Position numbers and translations under genes: made by a program. Positions 1 through 6,783 of a stretch of DNA of 18,092 bases are shown piece after piece. The notes beneath the pieces are model-generated. The model worked only from the letters and a program-made list of their open reading frames with translations, ran no database searches and was not told the origin of the DNA. Origin of the DNA: JAWLGW01 sp964569055 (GTDB lineage Bacteria > Planctomycetota > J058); contig CAZMSZ010000133.1 of the NCBI GenBank assembly GCA_964569055.1, positions 1 through 18,092 of the forward strand, read 5' to 3'. The stretch's first letter is position 1, and each line of letters starts with the position of its first letter.

Positions 1-2
1 CG

Positions 3-1358
3 CTACTCGCGCCGCAGCGCCTCGACCGGGTCGAGCCGGGCCGCGCGCCAGGCCGGGTAGTAGCCGGCCACGGCGGCCACCAGGGTGGAGACCGCCAGGG
101 CGGCGCCCACCAGCCAGGCCTCGACCACGAACACGCCGCGGCCGAGGTCGGTGTCGGCGCCGATCATGCGGCTCGCCACCGCGTCGATCGTCTCGCCGAT
201 CGCCAGGCCGATCAGGAGGCCCACCGCCCCGCCCACCAGGCCGATCGCGGCGGCCTCGGCCGAGAACATGCGCCGCACGTCGCGGTCGCGCGCGCCCAGC
301 GCCTTGAGGACGCCGATCTCGCGGGTCCGCTCCAGCACCGCCATCAGCATGGTGTTGGCGATCCCGAAGAACGCCACCACCAGCCCGATCCCGCCGAAGA
401 ACGACAGCAGCACCTGGAACACCACGAACACGACCTTGATCGTGCTGAGCACGTCGAACACCGTCCAGGTGTCGTAGCCCATGGCCTCGATGTCCTTGCG
501 CACGGCGTCGAGCTCGCGGTGGTCGGCGACCTTGACCACCGCGGTCTCGAACTGCCCCTCGGTGCGCTTGCGGAAGTCGAGCTCGGCGGCGACGTGCGAG
601 GCGTAGGCCAGCGGGACGTGGAGCGCCTGCCCGGCGTAGCCGAACTGCTTGCTGTCGAACACCCCGATCACGTCGAGCTCGATCACCTCGAGCCCCTCGG
701 GCCGCACCGCCCGCGTGACCTCGCGCGGCGGGGCCTGCGGGTCGTCGGGGTCTTGGATCGTCTCGGTCTCCTCGCGGTAGCGCGCCCCGGCGAACAGGCT
801 GGCGACGGCGACCCGCGCGCCGAGGGCGTCCTCGGGGCGGGCGTAGCCGAGGTCGGCCAGGACCACGCTCGGGAGCACGCACACCGGGCCGGCCGCGTCG
901 TCGTCCCAGTAGGCGCCCGCCAGGAGCGCCTTGTGGTAGCCCTCGGTCACCCCCGCGACCGGCAGCCCCTCCACGATCGCCTGCGTGATCCGCGCGTTCG
1001 CCTCGAGCGTGACGGGGGTCTGCACCTCGCCGTAGGCGACCCGCACCCCCTCGAGCTTGCTCAGCTCGGCCACGGTCTCGTCGGTGATCGGCGCGCCAGC
1101 GGCGACCTTGCGCTTGCCGCCGAACAGGCCCGACTGCAGCGCCTCCTTGGCGCCCGAGCGCAGCACGCGGATCCGCGTGACCAGCTCGGCGGTGTCGAAC
1201 TGGCTCGAGGCCAGGATCCGCAGGCCCGAGCCGAGCGAGACCATCACCGTCAGGGTGGCCACGCCCACGGCCACGCCGCACACGGTGAGGGCGGTGCGCA
1301 GCTTGTGGCGGCGCAGGTTGGAGAGGGCGTAGGCCCACAGGTCGCCGACGGACCTCAC
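3..1358 (-). CDS. FtsX/MacB-type ABC transporter permease
   Basis: Inner-membrane permease of the MacB/LolC/FtsX family, 451 aa. A first membrane helix (about residues 20-45) is followed by a large extracytoplasmic region of the MacB periplasmic-core type. Three further helices occupy roughly 305-445, in the usual FtsX-domain layout. The family-typical cytoplasmic segment ERTREIGVLKALGA follows the second helix, and the protein ends PAWRAARLDPVEALRRE, the classical end of this family. The start is GTG at 1358 and overlaps the TGA of the upstream ATPase gene (GTGA, 4 bases), so translation is probably coupled and the two proteins likely form one transporter. Such pairs export lipoproteins, peptides or macrolides, or drive mechanotransmission; the substrate cannot be read here. 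No membrane-fusion (adaptor) gene is visible, but it could lie just beyond the window, since this gene ends 3 bases from the edge. Confidence 0.92.
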   Translation of the reverse strand: MRSVGDLWAYALSNLRRHKLRTALTVCGVAVGVATLTVMVSLGSGLRILASSQFDTAELVTRIRVLRSGAKEALQSGLFGGKRKVAAGAPITDETVAELSKLEGVRVAYGEVQTPVTLEANARITQAIVEGLPVAGVTEGYHKALLAGAYWDDDAAGPVCVLPSVVLADLGYARPEDALGARVAVASLFAGARYREETETIQDPDDPQAPPREVTRAVRPEGLEVIELDVIGVFDSKQFGYAGQALHVPLAYASHVAAELDFRKRTEGQFETAVVKVADHRELDAVRKDIEAMGYDTWTVFDVLSTIKVVFVVFQVLLSFFGGIGLVVAFFGIANTMLMAVLERTREIGVLKALGARDRDVRRMFSAEAAAIGLVGGAVGLLIGLAIGETIDAVASRMIGADTDLGRGVFVVEAWLVGAALAVSTLVAAVAGYYPAWRAARLDPVEALRRE

Positions 1359-2341
1359 GCGGACGCCTCGCTCTCACCCTGCGAGCTCGACGGCCCGTCT
1401 GAAACGTAGCGGGCTTCGCCGCAGGCTCCACAGGCCCCAGACTCGTTCCAGCACGCCTGGTGGTGCCGGGCCTGGCACGCGCGGCAGGCGACCCAGTCGG
1501 GGGCGGCGACCTCGACGTCATCGTGGCAGTAAGGGCAGCGGTTGGTCGCGACCTTCACCGCGACCTCCGGCGGCTGCTCCTCGCTCTCCGCCGCAGCCCC
1601 GCCTCCCTTCGCCGGCCCGCCGTTCCTGAGGTCGCGCTCCTCCTTGACCCGCCCGTCCTGGAGCACGAGCAGCCGCTCGCAGTACTGCTCGGCCTGGCGC
1701 ATGTCGTGGGTCACCAGGACCACCGTGCGCCCGTCGGCGTGGAGGCCGCGCAGCATGGCCATGATCTCGTCGGCCGTGCGCGAGTCGAGGTTGCCGGTGG
1801 GCTCGTCGGCCAGCAGCATGCCCGGGTCGTTGGCGAGGGCCCGCGCGATCGCCACGCGCTGGCGCTCGCCGCCCGACAGCTCCGAGGGGCGGTGCTCGAG
1901 GCGCTTGCCGAGCCCGACCCGGTCGAGCAGCTCCTCCGCCTTCTTGCGCCGCTCGAAGTAGCCGAGCTTGCCCGCGAGGCGCAGCGGGAGGGCCACGTTC
2001 TCGAGCGCGGTCAGGTGCGCGATCAGGTTGAAGGACTGGAAGATGAACCCGACCGTCGCGCGCCGGTACTCGGCCAGCTCGTCCGAGCCGCGCCCCTTGA
2101 GCGGGCGCCCCTCGACGAGCACCGTCCCCTCGCTGGGGCGGTCGAGCCCGCCGAGCACGTTGAGGAGCGTCGACTTGCCGCTGCCCGAGCGGCCCACGAT
2201 CCCGGTGAAGGTCCCGCGCCGGATCGCGAGGTCCACCCCGTCGAGCGCGCGGACCTCGGTCTCGCCGAAGCGATAGCTCTTGCGCACCCCGATCAGCTCG
2301 AGCAGCGTCTCGCTGGGGGCGGCGGTCGGGGCGGCGGTCAT
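1355..2341 (-). CDS. LolD/MacB-type ABC transporter ATPase with C-terminal RING-like zinc finger
   Basis: ATP-binding subunit for the adjacent permease, 328 aa. Residues about 12-235 carry all ABC motifs: Walker A GRSGSGKST (50-58), Q-loop FIFQSFN, signature LSGGERQRVAIARAL, Walker B LLADEPT, D-loop NLD and H-loop VTHD. LolD-type ATPases normally end near residue 230. This one continues through an acidic, Gly/Ala-rich linker into a cysteine/histidine cluster: C269-x2-C272, C286-x2-C289, H293/H294, C297, C304-x2-C307. That spacing fits a prokaryotic RING-like binuclear treble clef. The open frame extends far upstream, but the start chosen is ATG at 2341, because GGAG lies 5 bases before it and conservation begins just after (LLELIGVRKSY). 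Upstream residues would run antisense through the divergent VOC gene. The tail's role is unknown: it could bind a partner or sense zinc. Confidence 0.93.
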   Translation of the reverse strand: MTAAPTAAPSETLLELIGVRKSYRFGETEVRALDGVDLAIRRGTFTGIVGRSGSGKSTLLNVLGGLDRPSEGTVLVEGRPLKGRGSDELAEYRRATVGFIFQSFNLIAHLTALENVALPLRLAGKLGYFERRKKAEELLDRVGLGKRLEHRPSELSGGERQRVAIARALANDPGMLLADEPTGNLDSRTADEIMAMLRGLHADGRTVVLVTHDMRQAEQYCERLLVLQDGRVKEERDLRNGGPAKGGGAAAESEEQPPEVAVKVATNRCPYCHDDVEVAAPDWVACRACQARHHQACWNESGACGACGEARYVSDGPSSSQGESEASA

Positions 2342-2379
2342 CGGCGCTCCAAGGTTCGAGGTCTGTGGCGAAGGGCCGG

Positions 2380-2385
2380 ATTCTA
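2380..2385 (-). promoter_or_regulatory. Candidate -10 element for the ABC transporter operon
   Basis: Read on the minus strand this is TAGAAT, five of six matches to the sigma-70 -10 consensus, in an otherwise extremely GC-rich intergenic region. It would start transcription about 30-35 bases before the ATG at 2341. No convincing -35 hexamer is seen at the right distance, so the call rests on one hexamer. Confidence 0.35.
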
Positions 2386-2469
2386 AGGCAAGGGCGCGCG
2401 AGCGCGAGCGCGAGGCTCGGGCGCGCGCACGCGCTGCTCGTGCCGCGTCGGCCGCCCCTGCGCGCCTCG

Positions 2470-2478
2470 TGCTAGGAT
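2470..2478 (+). promoter_or_regulatory. Candidate extended -10 promoter for the VOC gene
   Basis: TGCTAGGAT reads as an extended -10 (TG-N-TAGGAT) about 75 bases upstream of the VOC start at 2555. There is no recognisable -35, which extended -10 promoters can lack. The 20-bp palindrome at 2495-2514 lies just downstream of the predicted start site. Confidence 0.35.
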
Positions 2479-2494
2479 CCCGCCCCGCTCGCCA

Positions 2495-2514
2495 GGCGCG
2501 CCGCGCGGCGCGCC
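2495..2514. repeat. Perfect 20-bp GC-only palindrome
   Basis: The block is exactly self-complementary, built from two GGCGCGCC octamers around a GCGC centre. It lies between the divergent ABC operon and VOC gene, 40 bases before the VOC start. It could be an operator for a dimeric regulator or a structure in the 5' leader. In DNA this GC-rich it could also be chance, since only G and C are used. Confidence 0.45.
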
Positions 2515-2554
2515 GGCCCCGCTCCTCCACCGCGCCCTGTCGGCCGGAGGCCCC

Positions 2555-2965
2555 GTGGATCGCCCCCCTCTGCTCGGCCTGTGGCACGTCGCGCTCAACG
2601 TGCCCGACGTCGAGGCCGCCCTCGCGTTCTACCGCGACGTGGTCGGGCTGCGCGTGGAGTGGCGGCCCGACCCCGACAACGTCTACCTGACGGGCGGGCG
2701 CGACAACCTCGCCCTCCACCGCGGCGAGGTCGGCCCCGCCCCGGGCGCCCTCGACCACATCGGCTTCGCGCTCCCCACCGCCGAGGCGGTCGACGCCTGG
2801 GCGGCGCACCTGCGCGCGCACGGGGTCCCGCTCCTGCGCGAGCCCAAGACGCACCGCGACGGCGCCCGCTCCTGCTACGCGCAGGACCCCGCGGGCAACA
2901 TGGTCCAGTTCATCCACCACCCGCCGCTGGCGCCCCCCGCCTGCCGGCCGGAGGCCTCCGCGTGA
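2555..2965 (+). CDS. VOC superfamily (glyoxalase/bleomycin-resistance fold) protein
   Basis: A 136-aa single-chain vicinal-oxygen-chelate protein built from two beta-alpha-beta-beta-beta halves: about residues 6-60 (LWHVALNVPDVEAALAFY) and 64-122 (LDHIGFALPT through DPAGNMVQFI). Likely metal-site positions are H11 and H68, with H55 and Q118 where many relatives have glutamates. The reaction (lyase, dioxygenase or binding protein) therefore cannot be fixed. Start is GTG at 2555, preceded by CGGAGG at 2545-2550 with a 4-base spacer. The TGA overlaps the GTG of the following lipoprotein gene by 4 bases, so the two are probably co-translated. The tail after residue 122 is proline-rich and lies outside the fold. 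Confidence 0.9.
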   Translation: MDRPPLLGLWHVALNVPDVEAALAFYRDVVGLRVEWRPDPDNVYLTGGRDNLALHRGEVGPAPGALDHIGFALPTAEAVDAWAAHLRAHGVPLLREPKTHRDGARSCYAQDPAGNMVQFIHHPPLAPPACRPEASA

Positions 2966-4113
2966 CCCGGCTCCCGACCCTCCCCTCGCTCGCCCTCGCG
3001 CTCCTGGCGCTCTGCGGCTGCCAGCACCCCCCGCGCGTCCCGACCACCTGGGCCAACGCCGCCCGCGGGGTGGTCAGCCCCGACACGCCCGAGGACGAGG
3101 TCCGCACGCCCACCGCCGAGTGGGGCCCGGCCGAGGAGCGCGAGCACGACGGCCTGAGCTCGCTCGACGGGGAGGAGGACCTCGGCGAGGTCGTCGTCCG
3201 CCTGAAGGACGGCGTGTACGTGCTCGAGCACGACGTGGTGCTCGCGGGCGCCAAGAGCTTCGTGCTCGAGGGGGAGGGCCCGCACAAGACGCGCCTCCAG
3301 CTCGACACCGACACCCTGCGCTCGCTCTCGCTCGAGAAGCTCGAGCGGGTCGAGCTGCGCGGGCTGACGGTGGCCGGCTACACCGGCGGCGGGATCTTCG
3401 TGAAGGACTGCCCCGACGTGGTGGTCGAGGACGTCCACTTCGCCGGCTCGCAGGTCGGCCTCGGGCTCGAGTCGTCGACGGCCAGCGTGGGCACCGCGGT
3501 GTTCGCGGGCTGCCAGACCGGGATCAGCGCCGAGGACGGCGAGGTGAAGCTGCGCGAGAGCGCGTTCCTCGACTGCTGGGTCGCGCTCGGCCTGAAGGGC
3601 GGCGCGATCGACGTCGAGTCGTGCGCGTTCTGGTCGAACCACGACGTCGTGAGCGGCACGCTCGACGCGCGCAGCCGGATCGTGGGCAGCGCGTTCGGGG
3701 GGCGCAAGCAGGTGCTCGGCTGGAAGGGGCGCCCCAAGCTGGCGAGCGACAACCTCGCCCCCGGGCGCGACCTCGGCGACCGGCTCGGGCGGTGGACCAA
3801 CCGCGAGCTGCGCCACCCCGACGACTTCCCCCAGGGGGTGCTGCTGCCCGAGGACTTCGACCTGCCCGCGGTGCACCTCGCCCTCGAGCGGGCCCGCAAG
3901 CGGGGCGAGAGCGACCCCCCCGAGCGGCTGCGCGAGCTCGCCCGCGCCCAGGCCGAGGCGTTCGCGGTCCTCTGCCAGCAGGCGCTGCGGGCCCGCGACC
4001 TGCCCACCGCCCGCCGCCACGCCCGCACGGCGCTGCGCTACCTCGGCGACACCGACCTCGCCGAGGCGCCCCAGCCCGTGATCGATATCGCCGAGCTCGG
4101 CCGCACGCCATAA
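2962..4113 (+). CDS. Lipoprotein with right-handed parallel beta-helix
   Basis: A 383-aa predicted lipoprotein. From GTG at 2962 the protein begins with a short basic n-region, a Leu/Ala-rich core and a lipobox ending LCGC, with C20 as the lipidated cysteine; the Cys at -2 is slightly unusual. After a linker, residues about 75-255 show beta-helix rungs: runs such as FVLEGEG, VELRGLTVAGY, VVVEDVHFAGS, TAVFAGCQTGI and VKLRESAFLDC recur every 20-25 residues, as in pectate-lyase-like folds. The C-terminal third is charged and helical (about 290-370) and could be a separate module. No catalytic residues are recognisable, so carbohydrate binding or a surface structural role is as likely as an enzyme. 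The GTGA overlap with the VOC gene fixes the start better than longer in-frame alternatives, which lack a signal peptide. Confidence 0.82.
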   Translation: MTRLPTLPSLALALLALCGCQHPPRVPTTWANAARGVVSPDTPEDEVRTPTAEWGPAEEREHDGLSSLDGEEDLGEVVVRLKDGVYVLEHDVVLAGAKSFVLEGEGPHKTRLQLDTDTLRSLSLEKLERVELRGLTVAGYTGGGIFVKDCPDVVVEDVHFAGSQVGLGLESSTASVGTAVFAGCQTGISAEDGEVKLRESAFLDCWVALGLKGGAIDVESCAFWSNHDVVSGTLDARSRIVGSAFGGRKQVLGWKGRPKLASDNLAPGRDLGDRLGRWTNRELRHPDDFPQGVLLPEDFDLPAVHLALERARKRGESDPPERLRELARAQAEAFAVLCQQALRARDLPTARRHARTALRYLGDTDLAEAPQPVIDIAELGRTP

Positions 4114-4134
4114 CTAGCTGGTATCGCTGCTCTT

Positions 4135-4173
4135 GATCGGTCCGTTCCGAATGTGGGCTAATTCGGACCGATC
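4135..4173. promoter_or_regulatory. Inverted repeat upstream of iscR, candidate operator
   Basis: GATCGGTCCG at 4135-4144 is the exact reverse complement of CGGACCGATC at 4164-4173. Nested inside is a second dyad, TCCGAAT (4146-4152) and ATTCGGA (4161-4167) with 8 bases between. ATTCGGA recurs at 4216-4222, overlapping the -10 of the iscR promoter. The layout suggests binding sites for a dimeric regulator, IscR itself being the obvious candidate. A terminator for the lipoprotein gene is less likely because no T-tract follows. The sequence does not match the E. coli IscR type 1 or type 2 site as I know them. Confidence 0.5.
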
Positions 4174-4189
4174 TGCTCCTCTTTGAGCC

Positions 4190-4218
4190 TTGATACCGTA
4201 CCGCGGCCGTCCTATATT
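4190..4218 (+). promoter_or_regulatory. Sigma-70-type promoter of the isc operon
   Basis: TTGATA (4190-4195) and TATATT (4213-4218) are separated by exactly 17 bases, close to the sigma-70 consensus and striking in this GC-rich background. The predicted start near 4225 gives a leader of about 40 bases before GTG 4266. That argues against the alternative iscR start at 4224. The ATTCGGA copy at 4216-4222 overlaps the -10, consistent with repression by steric block. Confidence 0.75.
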
Positions 4219-4265
4219 CGGACGTGTTCGGGGCCAGCCCCCACCGGGGCCGGTCAGAGTGGGCC

Positions 4266-4760
4266 GTGCTGCAGATCACCAAGAAGGTCGACTACGCGCT
4301 CGTGGCGCTGACGCACCTCACCATCCATCCCGGTGAGCGGTTCAGCGCCCGGGAGCTGGCTGGGGCCTACCACCTCTCGCACACGCTCATGGCCAACTGC
4401 CTCAAGGCGCTCGCCAGGGGCGAGCTCGTCCGCTCGGTGCGCGGCACCAAGGGCGGCTACGAGCTGGCCGACTCGCCGCGCGCGATCTCGGTGGGGCGGG
4501 TGGTCGAGCTGCTCGAGGGGCCGCTGCAGCTCGCGACCTGCATCGGCCAGCAGCCTCGCGACCACCTGCAGTGCACCGTGTCGCGGGTGTGCCCCGTGAA
4601 GAACAACGTGTTCAAGATCCACCTCAAGATCCGCGACGTGCTCTACGGGCACTCGATCGCCGACCTCGCGCAGGGCGCGGGCCGCTCGGGCGAGGCGTTG
4701 CCGGTCGCGCGGTCGAGCGAGGTCGGCCTGTCCGTCCCGCTCAGGAGCAACGACGCATGA
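4266..4760 (+). CDS. iscR: Rrf2-family Fe-S regulator, IscR-like
   Basis: A 164-aa Rrf2-family transcription factor heading the isc operon. It starts LQITKKVDYAL, the usual Rrf2 N-terminus, followed by a winged helix-turn-helix (about residues 25-65: FSARELAGAYHLSHTLMANCLKALARGELVRSVRGTKGGYEL). The cluster-binding region has C92, C103 and C109. E. coli IscR uses C92-x5-C98-x5-C104 with H107; here the first spacing is 10 and no histidine follows at the equivalent place. The protein may therefore be nearer to SUF-type Rrf2 regulators, and the fourth ligand is uncertain. By family it should sense Fe-S status and autoregulate the operon. GTG 4266 was preferred to GTG 4224, which sits on the predicted transcription start. 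The stop overlaps the iscS ATG (ATGA). Confidence 0.9.
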   Translation: MLQITKKVDYALVALTHLTIHPGERFSARELAGAYHLSHTLMANCLKALARGELVRSVRGTKGGYELADSPRAISVGRVVELLEGPLQLATCIGQQPRDHLQCTVSRVCPVKNNVFKIHLKIRDVLYGHSIADLAQGAGRSGEALPVARSSEVGLSVPLRSNDA

Positions 4761-5974
4761 AGACGCCCGTCTACCTCGACTACCAGGCGACCACGCCCAT
4801 GGACCCGCGGGTCCTCGAGGCCATGCTGCCCTACTTCACCGAGAAGTTCGGCAACGCGGCCAGCCGCAACCACGCCTACGGCTGGGTGGCCGAGCAGGCG
4901 GTCGAGGACGCGCGCGCCCGCGTGGCGGCGCTGATCGGCGCCAGCCCCAAGGAGATCATCTTCACCAGCGGCGCCACCGAGAGCGACAACATCGCGCTCA
5001 AGGGCGCGGTGGAGATGTACACCTCGCGCGGCAACCACATCGTGACGGTCAAGACCGAGCACAAGGCGGTGCTCGACACCTGCAAGTACCTCGAGGCGAG
5101 CGGCCGCGCGACCGTGACCTACCTCGACCCGCGCCCCGACGGCCTGGTCGACCTCGACGCGCTGCGCGAGGCGATCACCGACCAGACCGTGGTCGTGGCC
5201 ATCATGGCGGCCAACAACGAGATCGGCGTGGTGCAGCCGCTGGCCGAGATCGGCGCGATCTGCCGCGAGAAGAAGGCGCTGTTCTTCACCGACGCGGCGC
5301 AGGCGGCCGGCAAGGTCCCGCTCGACGTGGAGGCCATGAAGATCGACGTGATGGCGATCTCGGGCCACAAGCTGTACGGCCCCAAGGGGATCGGCGCGCT
5401 GTACGTGCGGCGCCGCAGCCCGCGCGTCCGGCTGTCGCCGGTGATCCACGGCGGCGGGCACGAGCGCGGCATGCGCTCGGGCACCCTGGACGTCCCCTCG
5501 ATCGTGGGGCTGGGCAAGGCCAGCGAGCTGGCCGCGGCCGAGCTCGACAGCGAGGCCGCGCGCCTGATCGCCATGCGCGAGCGGTTCTGGGAGGGGCTCA
5601 AGACGCAGCTCGACTTCATCCACCTCAACGGGCACCCCACGCAGCGCCTGCCCGGCAACCTCAACGTCTCGTTCGAGTTCGTCGAGGGCGAGGGGCTCAT
5701 GATGGCCATGAAGGACCTGGCGGTCTCGTCGGGCTCGGCCTGCACCTCGGCCAGCCTCGAGCCGAGCTACGTGCTCAAGGCGCTGGGGGTCGGGGACGAC
5801 CTGGCCCATACCTCGATCCGGTTCGGCCTCGGGCGGTTCACGACCGACGCGGAGGTCGAGTTCGCGCTCGCGAAGACGGTGAGCGCGGTCAAGAAGCTGC
5901 GGGAGATGAGCCCGCTCTACGAAATGGCGCAGGAGGGGATCGACATCAAGTCGATCCAGTGGCAGGCCCACTAG
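4757..5974 (+). CDS. iscS: Cysteine desulfurase IscS
   Basis: A PLP-dependent group I cysteine desulfurase, 405 aa, which converts L-cysteine to alanine and passes persulfide sulfur to IscU. The N-terminus VYLDYQATTPMDPRV is typical. H102 (TEHKAV) should stack on PLP, and K205 in SGHKLYGPKG forms the Schiff base. C329 in SSGSACTSASLEPSYVL is the persulfide cysteine, in the long mobile loop characteristic of IscS rather than SufS. The protein ends IQWQAH, like the C-terminal tail of E. coli IscS that contacts IscU. ATG 4757 overlaps the iscR stop and has AGGAG at 4743-4747. Length and motifs match the family, and nothing appears missing. Confidence 0.97.
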   Translation: MKTPVYLDYQATTPMDPRVLEAMLPYFTEKFGNAASRNHAYGWVAEQAVEDARARVAALIGASPKEIIFTSGATESDNIALKGAVEMYTSRGNHIVTVKTEHKAVLDTCKYLEASGRATVTYLDPRPDGLVDLDALREAITDQTVVVAIMAANNEIGVVQPLAEIGAICREKKALFFTDAAQAAGKVPLDVEAMKIDVMAISGHKLYGPKGIGALYVRRRSPRVRLSPVIHGGGHERGMRSGTLDVPSIVGLGKASELAAAELDSEAARLIAMRERFWEGLKTQLDFIHLNGHPTQRLPGNLNVSFEFVEGEGLMMAMKDLAVSSGSACTSASLEPSYVLKALGVGDDLAHTSIRFGLGRFTTDAEVEFALAKTVSAVKKLREMSPLYEMAQEGIDIKSIQWQAH

Positions 5975-5996
5975 GGCCGCCGGAGAGGAGCACCAC

Positions 5997-6413
5997 ATGG
6001 CCTACAGCGAGAAGGTCGTCGACCACTTCAACAACCCGCGCAACGTGGGCAGCCTCGACAAGGCCGACCCCACGGTCGGGACCGGCGTGGTCGGCGCGCC
6101 CGAGTGCGGCGACGTCATGCGCCTGCAGCTCAAGGTGCAGGACGGCGTGATCGCCGACGCCCGCTTCAAGACGTTCGGCTGCGGCTCGGCGATCGCGAGC
6201 TCGTCGCTGGCGACCGAGTGGGTCAAGGGCAAGACGGTGGAAGAGGCCCTGAAGATCAAGAACACCCAGATCGTGGAGGAGCTCTCGCTCCCGCCGGTCA
6301 AGATCCACTGCTCGGTCCTGGCCGAGGACGCGATCAAGGCCGCGATCCAGGACTACAAGGCGAAGCAGTCGGCGAGCAAGCCGGCGGCGGCCCCCGGGGC
6401 GGCCCAGAGCTAG
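5997..6413 (+). CDS. iscU: Fe-S cluster assembly scaffold IscU
   Basis: A 138-aa scaffold on which [2Fe-2S] clusters are built from IscS-derived sulfur. The start MAYSEKVVDHFNNPRNVG is almost diagnostic. Cluster ligands C37 (APECGD, with D39), C62 (FGCGSAIASS) and C105 (KIHCSVLAE) are present. LPPVK at 98-102 is the motif recognised by the chaperone HscA, whose gene lies downstream. A clear GGAGAGGAG precedes ATG 5997 by 6 bases. It follows iscS by 22 bases. The last ~17 residues (Lys/Ala/Pro/Ser-rich) extend beyond typical IscU and are probably disordered. Confidence 0.97.
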   Translation: MAYSEKVVDHFNNPRNVGSLDKADPTVGTGVVGAPECGDVMRLQLKVQDGVIADARFKTFGCGSAIASSSLATEWVKGKTVEEALKIKNTQIVEELSLPPVKIHCSVLAEDAIKAAIQDYKAKQSASKPAAAPGAAQS

Positions 6414-6435
6414 ACCGGCGGAGGCGGGTGGCGTC

Positions 6436-6783
6436 ATGGCGATCCAGCTGACCGAGCGCGCGGCCGAGAAGGTGCGCGAGATCCTCCAGGAGCGCGGCCT
6501 CCCCGAGACCGCGGGGCTGCGCTTCGCGATCAAGGGCGGGGGCTGCTCGGGGTTCGAGTACGTGGTCGACCTCGAGAAGAGCCCGCGCAAGTTCGACATG
6601 CCCGGCCGCCACGACAAGGTGTTCGTCTCCAACGGGGCGCGGATCCTCGTCGACAAGAAGTCGCTCCTGTTCCTGGACGGGACCGAGATCGACTGGGCCG
6701 AGCAGCAGTTCGGCCACGCGTTCACCTACACCAACCCCAACGCCAAGGGGATCTGCGGCTGCGGGACCAGCTTCTCGGTGTGA
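6436..6783 (+). CDS. iscA: A-type Fe-S carrier IscA
   Basis: A 115-aa A-type carrier (HesB/IscA family) that receives clusters or iron and passes them to apoproteins. The three conserved cysteines are present: C37 in KGGGCSGFEY and the two of the C-terminal CGCGTSFSV motif. IDWAEQQFGHAFTYTNPNAKG matches the IscA consensus, without the N-terminal extension of ErpA-like relatives. Start ATG 6436 has GGAGG at 6420-6424 at a somewhat long spacing of 11. The TGA overlaps the hscB GTG (GTGA). Its place between iscU and hscB supports IscA over other A-type paralogues. Confidence 0.95.
   Translation: MAIQLTERAAEKVREILQERGLPETAGLRFAIKGGGCSGFEYVVDLEKSPRKFDMPGRHDKVFVSNGARILVDKKSLLFLDGTEIDWAEQQFGHAFTYTNPNAKGICGCGTSFSV

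Noticed and set aside
519..1409. Long plus-strand frame opposite the permease gene, and similar long antisense frames across the window
   Set aside because: These are typical GC-rich shadow frames (His/Arg/Leu/Gly-rich, no domain) opposite genes with clear family motifs.
2342..2920. Long N-terminal extension of the ABC ATPase frame up to 2920
   Set aside because: It would run antisense through the VOC gene, has low-complexity Arg/Ala/Glu composition and no ribosome site; ATG 2341 has GGAG and immediately precedes conserved sequence.
4135..4173. Inverted repeat as an intrinsic terminator of the lipoprotein gene
   Set aside because: No T-tract follows the right arm, the loop is 19 bases, and a related half-site recurs at the promoter; an operator explains it better, although termination is not excluded.
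4224..4265. Earlier GTG start for iscR at 4224
   Set aside because: It falls at the predicted transcription start of the TTGATA-N17-TATATT promoter, and the 14 extra residues are unlike the Rrf2 N-terminus, which begins at LQITKKVDYAL.
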